Shown here: positions 8,059 through 16,293 of the stretch, piece by piece
Layout of the letters: the number at the start of each line of letters is the position of its first letter
Numbering within the stretch: the first letter of the stretch is position 1
NCBI GenBank assembly: GCA_049700435.1
Contig: JBNAVK010000006.1
Location: 1 to 45,582 of the forward strand
DNA from: JAVZLH01 sp049700435
GTDB taxonomy: Archaea; Thermoproteota; Bathyarchaeia; Bathyarchaeales; Bathycorpusculaceae
Direction of reading: 5' to 3'
DNA: 45,582 bases
Translations under genes and position numbers: made by a program
The notes under the pieces: generated by a model
Databases searched by the model: none
What the model saw: only the letters and a program-made list of their open reading frames with translations
What the model was told of the DNA's origin: nothing

Positions 8059-9135
8059 CTAAAATATCTTTTCAGCCACAAATTCAGCGAACATTTTTTC
8101 GGCAACTTCAAGCGGCACCAGCTGAGGAGGATGCTTAAAAGCATAAGCACAGATTGGCAGCACTGCACCACCCAATTTTCTGTTTAAGGCGATTTTCACA
8201 GCCCTTATGACATCTAGCAAGACAGAACCAGCATTAGGCGCGTCGACCGTTGAAAGTTTCAAGTCTATTTGCATGGGCGTGTTGCAGAAATATACACCTC
8301 TAATCCAGAAGTAGCTGTCGCGCCTGTTCTGGAGGAAATCAACATAATCCGTTGAACCTGCCACAACCTCAGCCTTGTAAGGCAAAGCTGTTTCAACAGA
8401 CTTTGTTTTAATGTTGCGCTTGACACCTCTCGTCCTTTCTAGTGTGTCTAGGGATTCTGTGCCTCCGCCAACATCAAGTTGGTATGTTTCAGTGATTCTA
8501 ACGCCATGCATGGAAAGCAGCTTCAGCAAAGTTTTATGTAATGTTGTGGCGCCCACTTGGTCTACTAGGTCATCGCCAACAAGCGGCAAACCAGCTTGCT
8601 CAAAGCGTTTCCCCCATGCAGCATCGCTGGCGACGAAGGCTGGCGTGGCGTTTACAAAAGCGCAACCCGCCACAAGCGCTTGTTCAGCATACCATTCAGA
8701 GGCTTTCACTGCTCCGCTTGGAAGCAAGTTAAGAACAATTTCAGCATCTGCTTCCTTCAAAACTTTTGTAACATTCGCTTCCGGCGCATCGCTTATTTGT
8801 ATTAAGCTTTTTGTATATTCGCCTACACCATCCATTACTGGCCCTCTGTGAACTATGACGTTTGTCGATGGAACATCCACTAATTTTGGAGCGTTATTTG
8901 GTTCTGCGAAGATGGCTTCAGCCAAGTCTTTTCCAACCTTACGGTTGTCAATGTCGAAGGCGGCGACAATTTGGATTTCCTTCGGGTGAAAACCTCCTAA
9001 ATACAAGTTGCGAAGCCCAACGCTTTCTTCTTCCCTCTCAAAGTTACCGTAATATCTTAAGCCCTGCACCAAGGCTGAAGCACAGTTTCCCACTCCAACC
9101 AAGGCAACATTTATTTTCGGCAAGCTTCTCACCAA
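8059..9135 (-). CDS. Inositol-1-phosphate synthase (L-myo-inositol-1-phosphate synthase)
   Basis: This 358-residue enzyme converts glucose-6-phosphate to inositol-1-phosphate using NAD, the first step towards inositol lipids and compatible solutes in archaea. The Rossmann motif is INVALVGVGNCASALVQGL. VLNLLPSGAVKASEWYA, LVGDDLVDQVGATTLHKTL and YQLDVGGGTESLDTLERT are characteristic of the archaeal/actinobacterial branch. The open frame begins with TTG at 9135, but GGTGA followed by 5 nt points to the TTG at 9123 (MPKINVALVG) as the real start. A palindromic TATA-like element lies 25-40 nt upstream. Confidence 0.94.
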   Translation of the reverse strand: MVRSLPKINVALVGVGNCASALVQGLRYYGNFEREEESVGLRNLYLGGFHPKEIQIVAAFDIDNRKVGKDLAEAIFAEPNNAPKLVDVPSTNVIVHRGPVMDGVGEYTKSLIQISDAPEANVTKVLKEADAEIVLNLLPSGAVKASEWYAEQALVAGCAFVNATPAFVASDAAWGKRFEQAGLPLVGDDLVDQVGATTLHKTLLKLLSMHGVRITETYQLDVGGGTESLDTLERTRGVKRNIKTKSVETALPYKAEVVAGSTDYVDFLQNRRDSYFWIRGVYFCNTPMQIDLKLSTVDAPNAGSVLLDVIRAVKIALNRKLGGAVLPICAYAFKHPPQLVPLEVAEKMFAEFVAEKIF

Positions 9136-9159
9136 TCTGGCATTTCTCTTACGATTGTC

Positions 9160-9170
9160 TTTTATAAAAG
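9160..9170. promoter_or_regulatory. Palindromic TATA element shared by divergent genes
   Basis: CTTTTATAAAAG is symmetric and lies between inositol-phosphate synthase (minus) and the zinc-ribbon gene (plus). It is suitably spaced for transcription starts on both sides: near 9190 rightward and near 9140 leftward. One TBP site could thus serve both genes, with direction set by the flanking BRE sequences. Confidence 0.5.
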
Positions 9171-9208
9171 GCTAGCCATAACTTATGGCTTAAATGGGGA
9201 TGTTTAAA

Positions 9209-9442
9209 ATGAAAGTTTGGTTGGATGTAACGGCAATACGGTGCCCAAACTGTGGGCAATTTTATGTGGATGCGTCATGGTACATTGTGGAAATAGGGTC
9301 AGACATTGAATGTGGAAACTGCGGTGCGGAGTTTAACAGCAAGAAAAACGCTGTAGACCGCGTCATGCTTGAATATGAATTAGACGAAGACGGAAAAATA
9401 AAGGATGTAAAAATCGCCGAACGCCTAAAACTGGAAAAATGA
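9209..9442 (+). CDS. Small zinc-ribbon protein
   Basis: This is a 77-residue protein with two Cys pairs, RCPNCGQFYV near residue 10 and ECGNCGAEFN near residue 35, typical of a single zinc ribbon. An acidic C-terminal half follows (LEYELDEDGKIKDVKIAE). The function is unknown; such proteins often bind nucleic acid or protein complexes. ATG at 9209 has GGGGA at 9196-9200 at good spacing; ATGs at 9194 and 9200 are in frame but would lie on or before that site. The gene is followed by GlyRS on the same strand. Confidence 0.75.
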   Translation: MKVWLDVTAIRCPNCGQFYVDASWYIVEIGSDIECGNCGAEFNSKKNAVDRVMLEYELDEDGKIKDVKIAERLKLEK

Positions 9443-9535
9443 CTTTCCAACTTATTCCATCTTAATTTTGAAACTTTATTATTTAGGGAATGCTTAAAAT
9501 CTTTAAAACTATTCAAAGACAACGAGGCAAAAAAG

Positions 9536-11299
9536 TTGAAGGGTGAAACCAGAACACAAGACAAATTCACAATAATCAACGAACTAGCCCGCAGAAGAGG
9601 CTTCTTCTGGCAGTCATACGAGATATATGGTGGAGTAAGCGGTTTTGTAACTTACGGCTTTCTGGGAGCAAAGCTGAAGCAACGAATCGAAAACAAACTT
9701 AGAGAATTCTTCTTTAACAAAATCGGCGTTATGGAAATAGAATCACCCATTATAGCACCGGGAAAAGTCTTCGAAGCTTCTGGTCACGTGGAAAATTTCA
9801 AAGAGCCCATGGTTGAATGCCTAAAATGCAACAAAAAGTTCCGCGCAGACCACCTACTCCAAGAAACTGCAAAAATGAGTGCAATGGAAGCTGAAAAGCT
9901 GAGCCTAAAAGAGCTGAAAAGGGTTATAGACGAAAATGAAATTCGTTGCCCAGAATGCGGCGGCAATTTTGGAGAACCCAAATATTTCTTGACAATGTTC
10001 CAAACCACTATTGGGCCATACTCTGACGCGGTGGGTTATGGGCGACCAGAAGCTGCACAAGGCATATTCGTGGAGTTCAGGCGCCTATACGAAACTGCTA
10101 GGGAGAAACTTCCTTTCGGCGTTATGCAGATAGGACACGCCTTAAGAAACGAAATTTCGCCTAGGCAAGGTCTGATAAGGCTGAGGGAGTTCACCATAAT
10201 TGATTTGGAATTTTTCCTAGACCCAGAGGAGCCAAACTGTTTTATTCTAAAGGATGTTGAAAATGAAACGCTGCGGCTGGTTCTTGGCGAAAGCAAACTG
10301 CGAGGCTCGGAAGAGGCAGTTGAGGTCACCGTGAAAGAGGCACTAAAAAGAGGCTACATTAAGGCAGAGTGGCAAGCAGTTTTCATGGCCTTAGCAAAAA
10401 AACTTTTAATGGAGTTAGGTGTACCAGCGGAGAAACAGCGTTTCATTGAAAAGCTTCCATGGGAGCGCGCCCACTATTCGCTGCAAAGCTTTGACCAAGA
10501 AGTTTATGTTGACCGGTGGGGTTGGGTTGAAGTTTCAGGTCACGCTTACAGAACAGATTATGACTTGAAGCAGCACATGCAGTTCAGCGGTGTGGACACA
10601 CGAGTCTTCAAGGAATATGAGAAACCAGTTGAGAAGGAAAAAACCGTTATAAGGCCTCTAATGGCTAAGCTTGGTCCAGTCTTTAAGGCTGAGGCTTCAA
10701 AGGTCGCGGAGCTTCTTTCAACAGTTGACCCTGAGGAAGTTGAGGCATCCATTAAGAATAACGGGTTTTATATGGCTGGAGAATATAAAATTCTGCCAGA
10801 ATACATAGAAATCGCCCGCGAAAAAGTTGTGGAACGGGGAAGACGTTTCATACCGCACGTTGTTGAACCAAGTTTCGGCTCAGACAGACTGGTTTACGTG
10901 GTTCTTGAATACGCATACCACGTCAAAGACGACAGGGTTATACTAAGCTTCCCACGGAACATCGCACCAATACAATTAGGCGTCTACCCCCTCGTCAGCA
11001 AGGATGGACTGCCGGAAAAGGCTCTTGAAGTTTACAAGATGCTTCTCAACGAGGGTTTTACGGCGGAATATGACGAGGCAGGTTCTATCGGCAGACGGTA
11101 TGCCCGCGCGGACGAAATCGGCATACCTTTGGGCATAACAATTGATTATGAAACGTTGAAGGACGACACAGTTACCATCCGTGACCGTGACTCATGGAAG
11201 CAGGTGAGGAGCAAAATTGAAAATTTGCCAACGCTTTTGCATGGTTACTTTAGGTGGAAGTTGGATTTTGAGGATTTAGGCGAGTCTTTTGAAAGCTAG
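9536..11299 (+). CDS. glyS: Glycyl-tRNA synthetase (archaeal/eukaryotic alpha2 type)
   Basis: The 587-residue class II synthetase charges tRNA-Gly. The N-terminal GGVSGFVTYGFLGAKLK and motif 1 region precede a Zn site (CLKCNKKF and CPECGG, about residues 97-145). Motif 2 is LRNEISPRQGLIRLREFT and motif 3 is PSFGSDRLVYVVLEYAY. The C-terminal anticodon-binding domain starts near RNIAPIQLGVYPLV and contains DEAGSIGRRYARADEIGIP. The start is TTG at 9536 with GAGG 8 nt before it. TTTAAAA near 9500 may be the TATA box. Confidence 0.96.
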   Translation: MKGETRTQDKFTIINELARRRGFFWQSYEIYGGVSGFVTYGFLGAKLKQRIENKLREFFFNKIGVMEIESPIIAPGKVFEASGHVENFKEPMVECLKCNKKFRADHLLQETAKMSAMEAEKLSLKELKRVIDENEIRCPECGGNFGEPKYFLTMFQTTIGPYSDAVGYGRPEAAQGIFVEFRRLYETAREKLPFGVMQIGHALRNEISPRQGLIRLREFTIIDLEFFLDPEEPNCFILKDVENETLRLVLGESKLRGSEEAVEVTVKEALKRGYIKAEWQAVFMALAKKLLMELGVPAEKQRFIEKLPWERAHYSLQSFDQEVYVDRWGWVEVSGHAYRTDYDLKQHMQFSGVDTRVFKEYEKPVEKEKTVIRPLMAKLGPVFKAEASKVAELLSTVDPEEVEASIKNNGFYMAGEYKILPEYIEIAREKVVERGRRFIPHVVEPSFGSDRLVYVVLEYAYHVKDDRVILSFPRNIAPIQLGVYPLVSKDGLPEKALEVYKMLLNEGFTAEYDEAGSIGRRYARADEIGIPLGITIDYETLKDDTVTIRDRDSWKQVRSKIENLPTLLHGYFRWKLDFEDLGESFES

Positions 11300-11377
11300 C
11301 TTTCGCTAACTTTTTTAATACTTCAGCATACTTAATGGTAGGAAAAATTTCGCGGTTTGCGGAGCGGGAGAGTCTTG

Positions 11378-12034
11378 GTGCTTCCAGTGGAGACTGAGCA
11401 ACGTGTCAAACGAAGAGCATTGAGCATCTGCCAAGACCACCTTAGGAAAGTTTTAGAATTAACTAGGAAAGTTCCTCAAATGATGGATTACTTCATAAAG
11501 AATGACAAAGAGAGAACCAAGCAACTTTTCAACGAGATTAGAAATCATGAAGAGGAAGTTGACAATGCCAGGCGTCTCGTCTCGCAGGAACTAGCTGAGA
11601 TAGGGGCAATTCTCCTGAGCAGGGAGGATTTCCTAAGATTCACAAACCTTACAAGCGAAATTGCGGACTTCTCCGAAGGAATAGCCTTCCGCATAGTTGA
11701 AATCATGGAGCACAACTGGAACGTCCCGGCAGATATTAAGAAGGACTTATTGAAGCTTTCCGAGGCAGTTTTTGAAACTGTGCTTAGGCTTAGGGAGACA
11801 ATGATGGTTTTGAGTTACGGTTCAGTTAAAACCATGGAAAAGGCTAAGGAAGTGGAAATCGCAGAGAAAAACGTTGACGAACTTTACCGCGAACTTGAAA
11901 TAAAACTTCTAAGCAGCAAACTGGACTTCCCAGCCCTAATCCTTTTAAGGGATGTTCTTCAGCTTCTAGAGGACTCTGCAGACAAGGCTGAAGATGCCGC
12001 AGACGCCGCAAGAGTCTTATCCTTCATTATGTAG
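11378..12034 (+). CDS. PhoU-like protein, DUF47 family
   Basis: This all-helical protein of about 218 residues matches the DUF47/TIGR00153 PhoU-like family, whose members usually partner phosphate (PiT) transporters. No transporter lies beside it here. Typical segments are FNEIRNHEEEVDNARRLV and the C-terminal LEDSADKAEDAADAARVLS, with acidic residues that bind metals in PhoU proteins. GTG at 11378 is favoured because GGGAG lies 7 nt upstream; TTG at 11357 is an alternative. The gene is 12 nt upstream of endA and probably co-transcribed with it. Confidence 0.85.
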   Translation: MLPVETEQRVKRRALSICQDHLRKVLELTRKVPQMMDYFIKNDKERTKQLFNEIRNHEEEVDNARRLVSQELAEIGAILLSREDFLRFTNLTSEIADFSEGIAFRIVEIMEHNWNVPADIKKDLLKLSEAVFETVLRLRETMMVLSYGSVKTMEKAKEVEIAEKNVDELYRELEIKLLSSKLDFPALILLRDVLQLLEDSADKAEDAADAARVLSFIM

Positions 12035-12046
12035 GCGAAAAACACA

Positions 12047-12604
12047 ATGCACAAAAAAATCGAAGTGGAATTCATAGAAAACTTTTTGGTAGTGTGGAAC
12101 CCTAAAGAAGGCTCAGAACTATACAAAATGGGATTTTATGGTAAACCCCTAGGAATTGCAAAACCAAAAATACCAGAGTTTAACGTCCCCCTAATTCTAG
12201 ATTTAATGGAAGGCTTATACCTAACAGAGAAGGGAATAATAACGGTTCGCGAAGGCCCCGAGAAAAAGAGAGTCAGCGTTAAAAAACTTCTTAAAAGGGC
12301 GAGACAGTTGTATGAGGAGTTCGATGTAAAATACGCTGTTTACAAGGATTTACGCGACGGCGGGCTAGTTGTGACGCCTGGGATAAAGTTTGGATGCGAC
12401 TTCGCAGTTTACAAGCATGGACCTGGTGTTGAACATGCGCCTTACATGGTTTCTGTTAAAAAGGCTAAATCGGAGATAACAGCCACAGAGATTGTTAAGG
12501 CTGGAAGACTTGCAACAACTGTCAGAAAAAGATTCATTATAGCGGTGCCAGACTTAGAGAATGAAAGGATAAGATATCTAATATTCAAATGGTTTAAGGC
12601 ATAA
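12047..12604 (+). CDS. endA: tRNA-splicing endonuclease
   Basis: This 185-residue subunit cleaves bulge-helix-bulge introns in pre-tRNA. The C-terminal nuclease domain has FGCDFAVYKHGPGVEHAPY with the expected Tyr (Y122) and His (H130), and TTVRKRFIIAV with Lys (K161). The 8- and 31-residue spacings match the catalytic triad of the family. The N-terminal domain spans about residues 1-75. The length fits the homotetramer/homodimer type built of about 180-residue units. ATG at 12047 lies 12 nt after the DUF47 gene. Confidence 0.95.
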   Translation: MHKKIEVEFIENFLVVWNPKEGSELYKMGFYGKPLGIAKPKIPEFNVPLILDLMEGLYLTEKGIITVREGPEKKRVSVKKLLKRARQLYEEFDVKYAVYKDLRDGGLVVTPGIKFGCDFAVYKHGPGVEHAPYMVSVKKAKSEITATEIVKAGRLATTVRKRFIIAVPDLENERIRYLIFKWFKA

Positions 12605-12617
12605 ACCCCATTTGTTC

Positions 12618-13889
12618 CTAGCTTGGCATCAAAGTCTGATTCATGAACTCTCCTCTGACGTACTGGTGTGGGTAAATTTTTGTTGCTTTTAGTCTGCAAC
12701 CCTCTGCTATTGCTACGTCGTCCGCAACAACCGAGATCGAATCTATCCTTGTCTTTTTCTGAGAATTTGAGAGAACCGTTACATGTCTTCCTATAATGCT
12801 GTTTTTTATTTCCGCTCTTTTTTCGATTATAACTCTGTCCATTACTGCAGAGTTTTCTATGACGACGCCTTCGCCGATTTTTGTGTAGTTGTCAATGCAT
12901 GAATTCACTATTCTTACGCCGTCTCCTATTTTGCAGTGTCTCCCGATTAGGACCGAGCCTTCAACCTCTATTTTTCCCTGTTTGATTTTCCGTACGATTT
13001 CCTCTCTTCGTTTTTGGGATTCGACGCTTTCGCCTTGAACCCATATCCGCGCCTCTTCGCTTATTCTTCCGCCAAAATCTGTTAATGAGGCGAAACAGCC
13101 ATTAAGCATGTCTTGCATGGCTTCTAGGTAACGTTTCGGCGTTCCAACATCAAACCAGCATCCTTTCAAGACATAGCCATACACTGGTCTTCCAGTTTTT
13201 ATTACGTAAGGTATGAAGTCGTAACCGAAATCTAGGCGATGCCGCTCCTTTATAATTTGTTTAACACCTTTTTCCTTGAATATCTTCTTTATTTCTGGAG
13301 AGACCATGTATAAGCCCGTGTTTGCAAGGTTTGACGGCGCCTCTTTTGGAGCAGGTTTCTCGACAAACCTTGAAATTCGCATGTCTTCATCTATGTCTGC
13401 TATTCCGTAGCCTTCAACATCCTTAACTTCCCTTAGGGCTATTGTCATTAAGGCGCCTTTTTTCTGGTGGAAGTCAACAAGTTCTTTGAGGTTAACGTCA
13501 AAGATGTTGTCGCCTTGCACTGCGAAAACCGGGGCTCTAACGTTGTAGTATTCCATGTTTATTCTTGCGGAGTCTGCGCTTCCAAGGTCTTCTATGTTTG
13601 GCTGGTATTTTATGTGGACGCGTGGATTTATGCCATATCTTGCTGAAAATCCGTATCCAGACTCGAAATAGTCGTGTAGGTCTCTGTAGTTTGTGTAGCC
13701 TTTCACCCCGAAAATGAAGTTTTTAATGCCTTGACGCGCAAGGGATAAGAGTGAAAAATCTATTAGGGGTCTGTTTAGGAGGCGGAGGCAAGCCTTGCTT
13801 GTTTCTGCTGTGAGAGGAAGAAGGCGTGTCGCCTTTCCGCCAACTGGAATTATTACCCTTAGCCTTTCTGGTGCATAGTTGTAGCGCAA
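12618..13889 (-). CDS. Sugar-phosphate nucleotidyltransferase with C-terminal left-handed beta-helix
   Basis: The 423-residue protein has an N-terminal nucleotidyltransferase domain: VIIPVGGKATRLLPLTAETS, then VQGDNIFDVNLKEL, and EKPAPKEAPSNLANTGLYM. From about residue 310 it has hexapeptide repeats (SVLIGRHCKIGDGVRIVNSC) typical of GlmU-like acyltransferase or oligomerisation domains. It probably activates a sugar-1-phosphate as NDP-sugar; the base and sugar cannot be told from sequence. The start is TTG at 13889 with GGTGA 6 nt upstream. The gene is divergent from the UbiA gene. Confidence 0.88.
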   Translation of the reverse strand: MRYNYAPERLRVIIPVGGKATRLLPLTAETSKACLRLLNRPLIDFSLLSLARQGIKNFIFGVKGYTNYRDLHDYFESGYGFSARYGINPRVHIKYQPNIEDLGSADSARINMEYYNVRAPVFAVQGDNIFDVNLKELVDFHQKKGALMTIALREVKDVEGYGIADIDEDMRISRFVEKPAPKEAPSNLANTGLYMVSPEIKKIFKEKGVKQIIKERHRLDFGYDFIPYVIKTGRPVYGYVLKGCWFDVGTPKRYLEAMQDMLNGCFASLTDFGGRISEEARIWVQGESVESQKRREEIVRKIKQGKIEVEGSVLIGRHCKIGDGVRIVNSCIDNYTKIGEGVVIENSAVMDRVIIEKRAEIKNSIIGRHVTVLSNSQKKTRIDSISVVADDVAIAEGCRLKATKIYPHQYVRGEFMNQTLMPS

Positions 13890-13967
13890 AAGTTGTCACC
13901 TTTGACAAGCTTTGCTAAACGATGTAACTATTACTATACGTATTAAACTTTCTAATTTGAACGTGAA

Positions 13968-13975
13968 TTTTATAA
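13968..13975 (+). promoter_or_regulatory. TATA box for the UbiA operon
   Basis: TTTTATAA places a transcription start near 13997-14000, which is 17-20 nt before the ATG at 14017. It therefore also argues against the longer in-frame start at 13912, which would lie upstream of the promoter. Confidence 0.55.
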
Positions 13976-14016
13976 CTGTAACGGCGGCTTATGGTAATGC
14001 AAAGGGCTTGAGCTAC

Positions 14017-14892
14017 ATGAACAAACTTTCTGGCTACATACGGTTGATGCGCCCTGCAAATTGCCTAATGATGGGTTTCGCCGTCATGGTTGGCGCGGTG
14101 CTGGCAAACAAAGCCGCCCTTTCAAACAATTTTTTACCTAACCTCTTTTACGGGTTCTTTACTGGTTTTTTGCTGACAGCCGCTTCTATGGCTATAAACG
14201 ACTATTATGATAGGGAGATTGACGCAGTAAACGAGCCGAGCCGTCCAATTCCGAGCGGCTTAATAAAGCCAAGGGAAGCTCTGATTTTTGCGTTCATCCT
14301 TTCAGCATTGGGTTTTATAACAGCATTTGCAAACTCGTATTTAACAAACCTTCAGAGTATTTACTGTTTTTTAGTTGCCATAATTGCATGGCTGATATTT
14401 GTGGCATACACCACGGTTGGAAAACGCAGCGGACTGCCAGGAAACTTTCTTGTAAGCGCTTGCGTCGCCATACCCTTCATTTACGGAAGCTTTGCGGTAA
14501 CCAACACCTTAGAACCGAACCTCCTAATCTTTGTTTTAATGGTTTTTCTTTCAAACACTGGAAGGGAAGTCACGAAGGGAATAGTGGATGTTCAAGGGGA
14601 CAGGATGCAGAATGTGAAAACTTTGGCTGTGAAGTACGGCGAGAAAAGGGCTGCGGTTGCTGCTTCGCTATTCTACTTATTGGCTGTTTCACTAAGCCCC
14701 GTCCCTTTGATTATGCGGCTTGTCTCTTTATGGTTTATTCCATTTGTTTTGGTAACAGACTTAGGGCTTGTTGCATCCTCTCTCCTACTCATTAGGGATT
14801 ACTCGCGGGAAAGAGCCAGAAAAATCAAGAACTCTGTTCTCTTGTGGTTTATGAGCGGCTTGTTAGCATTCATTTTTGGCGCTTTCGGGTGA
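14017..14892 (+). CDS. UbiA-family prenyltransferase, probable digeranylgeranylglyceryl phosphate synthase
   Basis: This polytopic membrane enzyme of 291 residues has the two UbiA aspartate motifs: NDYYDREIDA (61-70) and GREVTKGIVDVQGDR (182-196), which bind prenyl diphosphate through Mg2+. In archaea the most common role is attaching the second geranylgeranyl chain to form the unsaturated archaetidic precursor, and length and motifs fit that branch. I start it at the ATG at 14017 because the TATA box lies at 13968; the frame is open further upstream. It leads a three-gene operon; the next ATG follows its stop by 4 nt. Confidence 0.88.
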   Translation: MNKLSGYIRLMRPANCLMMGFAVMVGAVLANKAALSNNFLPNLFYGFFTGFLLTAASMAINDYYDREIDAVNEPSRPIPSGLIKPREALIFAFILSALGFITAFANSYLTNLQSIYCFLVAIIAWLIFVAYTTVGKRSGLPGNFLVSACVAIPFIYGSFAVTNTLEPNLLIFVLMVFLSNTGREVTKGIVDVQGDRMQNVKTLAVKYGEKRAAVAASLFYLLAVSLSPVPLIMRLVSLWFIPFVLVTDLGLVASSLLLIRDYSRERARKIKNSVLLWFMSGLLAFIFGAFG

Positions 14893-14896
14893 GGCC

Positions 14897-15619
14897 ATGT
14901 TAGACTGGGAGTTACTGCTGAATTTGGCTTTGATGCTCCTTTGCTATGCATATGTGCTGGTGATAATTTTTATCTCCGGAAAAATGGATAAATTTTTGAA
15001 AATCTCGCGGAAAACATCTCGCAAATTTCTACATGCAATGATTGGAAATCTTCCGTTTGTAATTCCGTTCTTCACCTACAACACGCTTCCACTGAACTTT
15101 CCGCTTTTTGTCGCCGCCCCATTTATTATTGTAACGTTTCTCGCATCGCCCTATTCCCCTCTAAAAAATGTCACAAAAAGATTTAGAGAACTGGCAGATA
15201 TAACTGAAGAGGGACACCATTTAGGGCTTGTTTTTTACACTGTCTCCTACACTTTTTTGGCGCTTTTCTTTGCTTCTAAACCCTATATAATCGCTGCTGG
15301 AATTTTGCCTATGGCTTATGGGGATGCCGCTGCTTCCGCCGTCGGCGAAAAATGGGGTAGGAGAAGATACAAGCTTTTTGCAGAGAAAAGCTTTGAGGGG
15401 TCAGCCGCCATGTTTCTTGTAACTTTCACAAGCCTTGCAGCAAGCGCAGCCTACTTTTCAATTTTTTATCCACTATCAAAGATGTATAATGCTCTCGTTT
15501 TTCTTGCTGCCGCTTTAGTTGCTACGGTTGCTGAAAGTTTTTCGCCGTTAGGATTCGATAATCTAACGGTTCCTTTCTTCAGCGTCTTAGCCTTTCTTTA
15601 TTTTGGCGGAGGCTTTTAG
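14897..15619 (+). CDS. Dolichol/phytol kinase-like integral membrane protein
   Basis: The 240-residue membrane protein has about seven helices and matches the CTP-dependent polyprenol kinase family (Sec59, phytol kinase VTE5), related to CDP-diglyceride synthases. The signature is YGDAAASAVGEKWGRRRYKL, followed by EKSFEGSAAMF (about residues 140-175), with the Asp that binds the nucleotide. The ATG at 14897 has GAGG just before it, 4 nt after the UbiA stop. A likely substrate, from context only, is geranylgeraniol or a related isoprenoid alcohol. The next gene starts 3 nt after its stop. Confidence 0.82.
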   Translation: MLDWELLLNLALMLLCYAYVLVIIFISGKMDKFLKISRKTSRKFLHAMIGNLPFVIPFFTYNTLPLNFPLFVAAPFIIVTFLASPYSPLKNVTKRFRELADITEEGHHLGLVFYTVSYTFLALFFASKPYIIAAGILPMAYGDAAASAVGEKWGRRRYKLFAEKSFEGSAAMFLVTFTSLAASAAYFSIFYPLSKMYNALVFLAAALVATVAESFSPLGFDNLTVPFFSVLAFLYFGGGF

Positions 15620-15622
15620 CAC

Positions 15623-16219
15623 GTGGTTTTCATCGTTATTGACGGGTTAGATGCTTCTGGCAAAAGCACCCAAGCGTTTAGGCTTTACAGTTTTCTTCGC
15701 AACTGCGGGAAAACTGTTCTCTTGCGGATTCACCCTTCAAATGATAACCTTTTCGGTATAAAGGCTAGACAGTTTCTTTACTCAAGAGGAAAAAGCGCCC
15801 ATTTTGCAGCCGCCCTTTTTTACATGCTTGACGTTATTCGCTCAATTCTGCTTTATTCTTGGCGAAAATACGACTACATAATTTTTGTTCGCTACCTCAT
15901 GGGAACCGCATATCTACCAGCACCATTACATAGGTTAGCCTACCACTTTTTCGCTTCAACCGTGCCAACATCTCAACTCATGTTCTTCTTGGACGTAAAA
16001 CCCGAAGAAGCCTACAGAAGAATACAGCAAACTCGAAGGAGACAAGAAATGTTTGAAAACCTAGAAGAACTGGAACAAGTTAGACTTAAGGCGCTTTCAT
16101 TGGCTTTAACAGGTAAATGGACAATTATAGACGGAAACAAGCCAATGAACTCCATTGAAAGGGAAATCAGAGAAAGAACAGCTGCGGGGACTCTGTTTGG
16201 CAAGGACTTTTGCGTTTAA
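15623..16219 (+). CDS. Thymidylate-kinase-like P-loop kinase
   Basis: This 198-residue protein resembles thymidylate kinase. The P-loop is GLDASGKST (residues 8-16) and a LID-like stretch is RRIQQTRRRQEMFENL. The DR(Y/H) motif that positions the nucleotide monophosphate in true TMKs reads VRYLMGTAYLPAP here, so the Asp is missing. That, plus its place as third gene of the UbiA/polyprenol kinase operon, raises the possibility of a different phosphate acceptor such as polyprenyl phosphate. The start is GTG at 15623, with GGCGGAGG upstream inside the preceding gene. Confidence 0.75.
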   Translation: MVFIVIDGLDASGKSTQAFRLYSFLRNCGKTVLLRIHPSNDNLFGIKARQFLYSRGKSAHFAAALFYMLDVIRSILLYSWRKYDYIIFVRYLMGTAYLPAPLHRLAYHFFASTVPTSQLMFFLDVKPEEAYRRIQQTRRRQEMFENLEELEQVRLKALSLALTGKWTIIDGNKPMNSIEREIRERTAAGTLFGKDFCV

Positions 16220-16293
16220 TATGCCTCTGGAAGAAGTTTTGGGCTTAATGGAACGTTAAATTTTCATAAACCCAGACTTTTTCTAACTGTTCC

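Noticed and set aside
13912..14016. N-terminal extension of the UbiA protein
   Set aside because: The TATA box at 13968-13975 lies within it, and homologues begin at the ATG at 14017.
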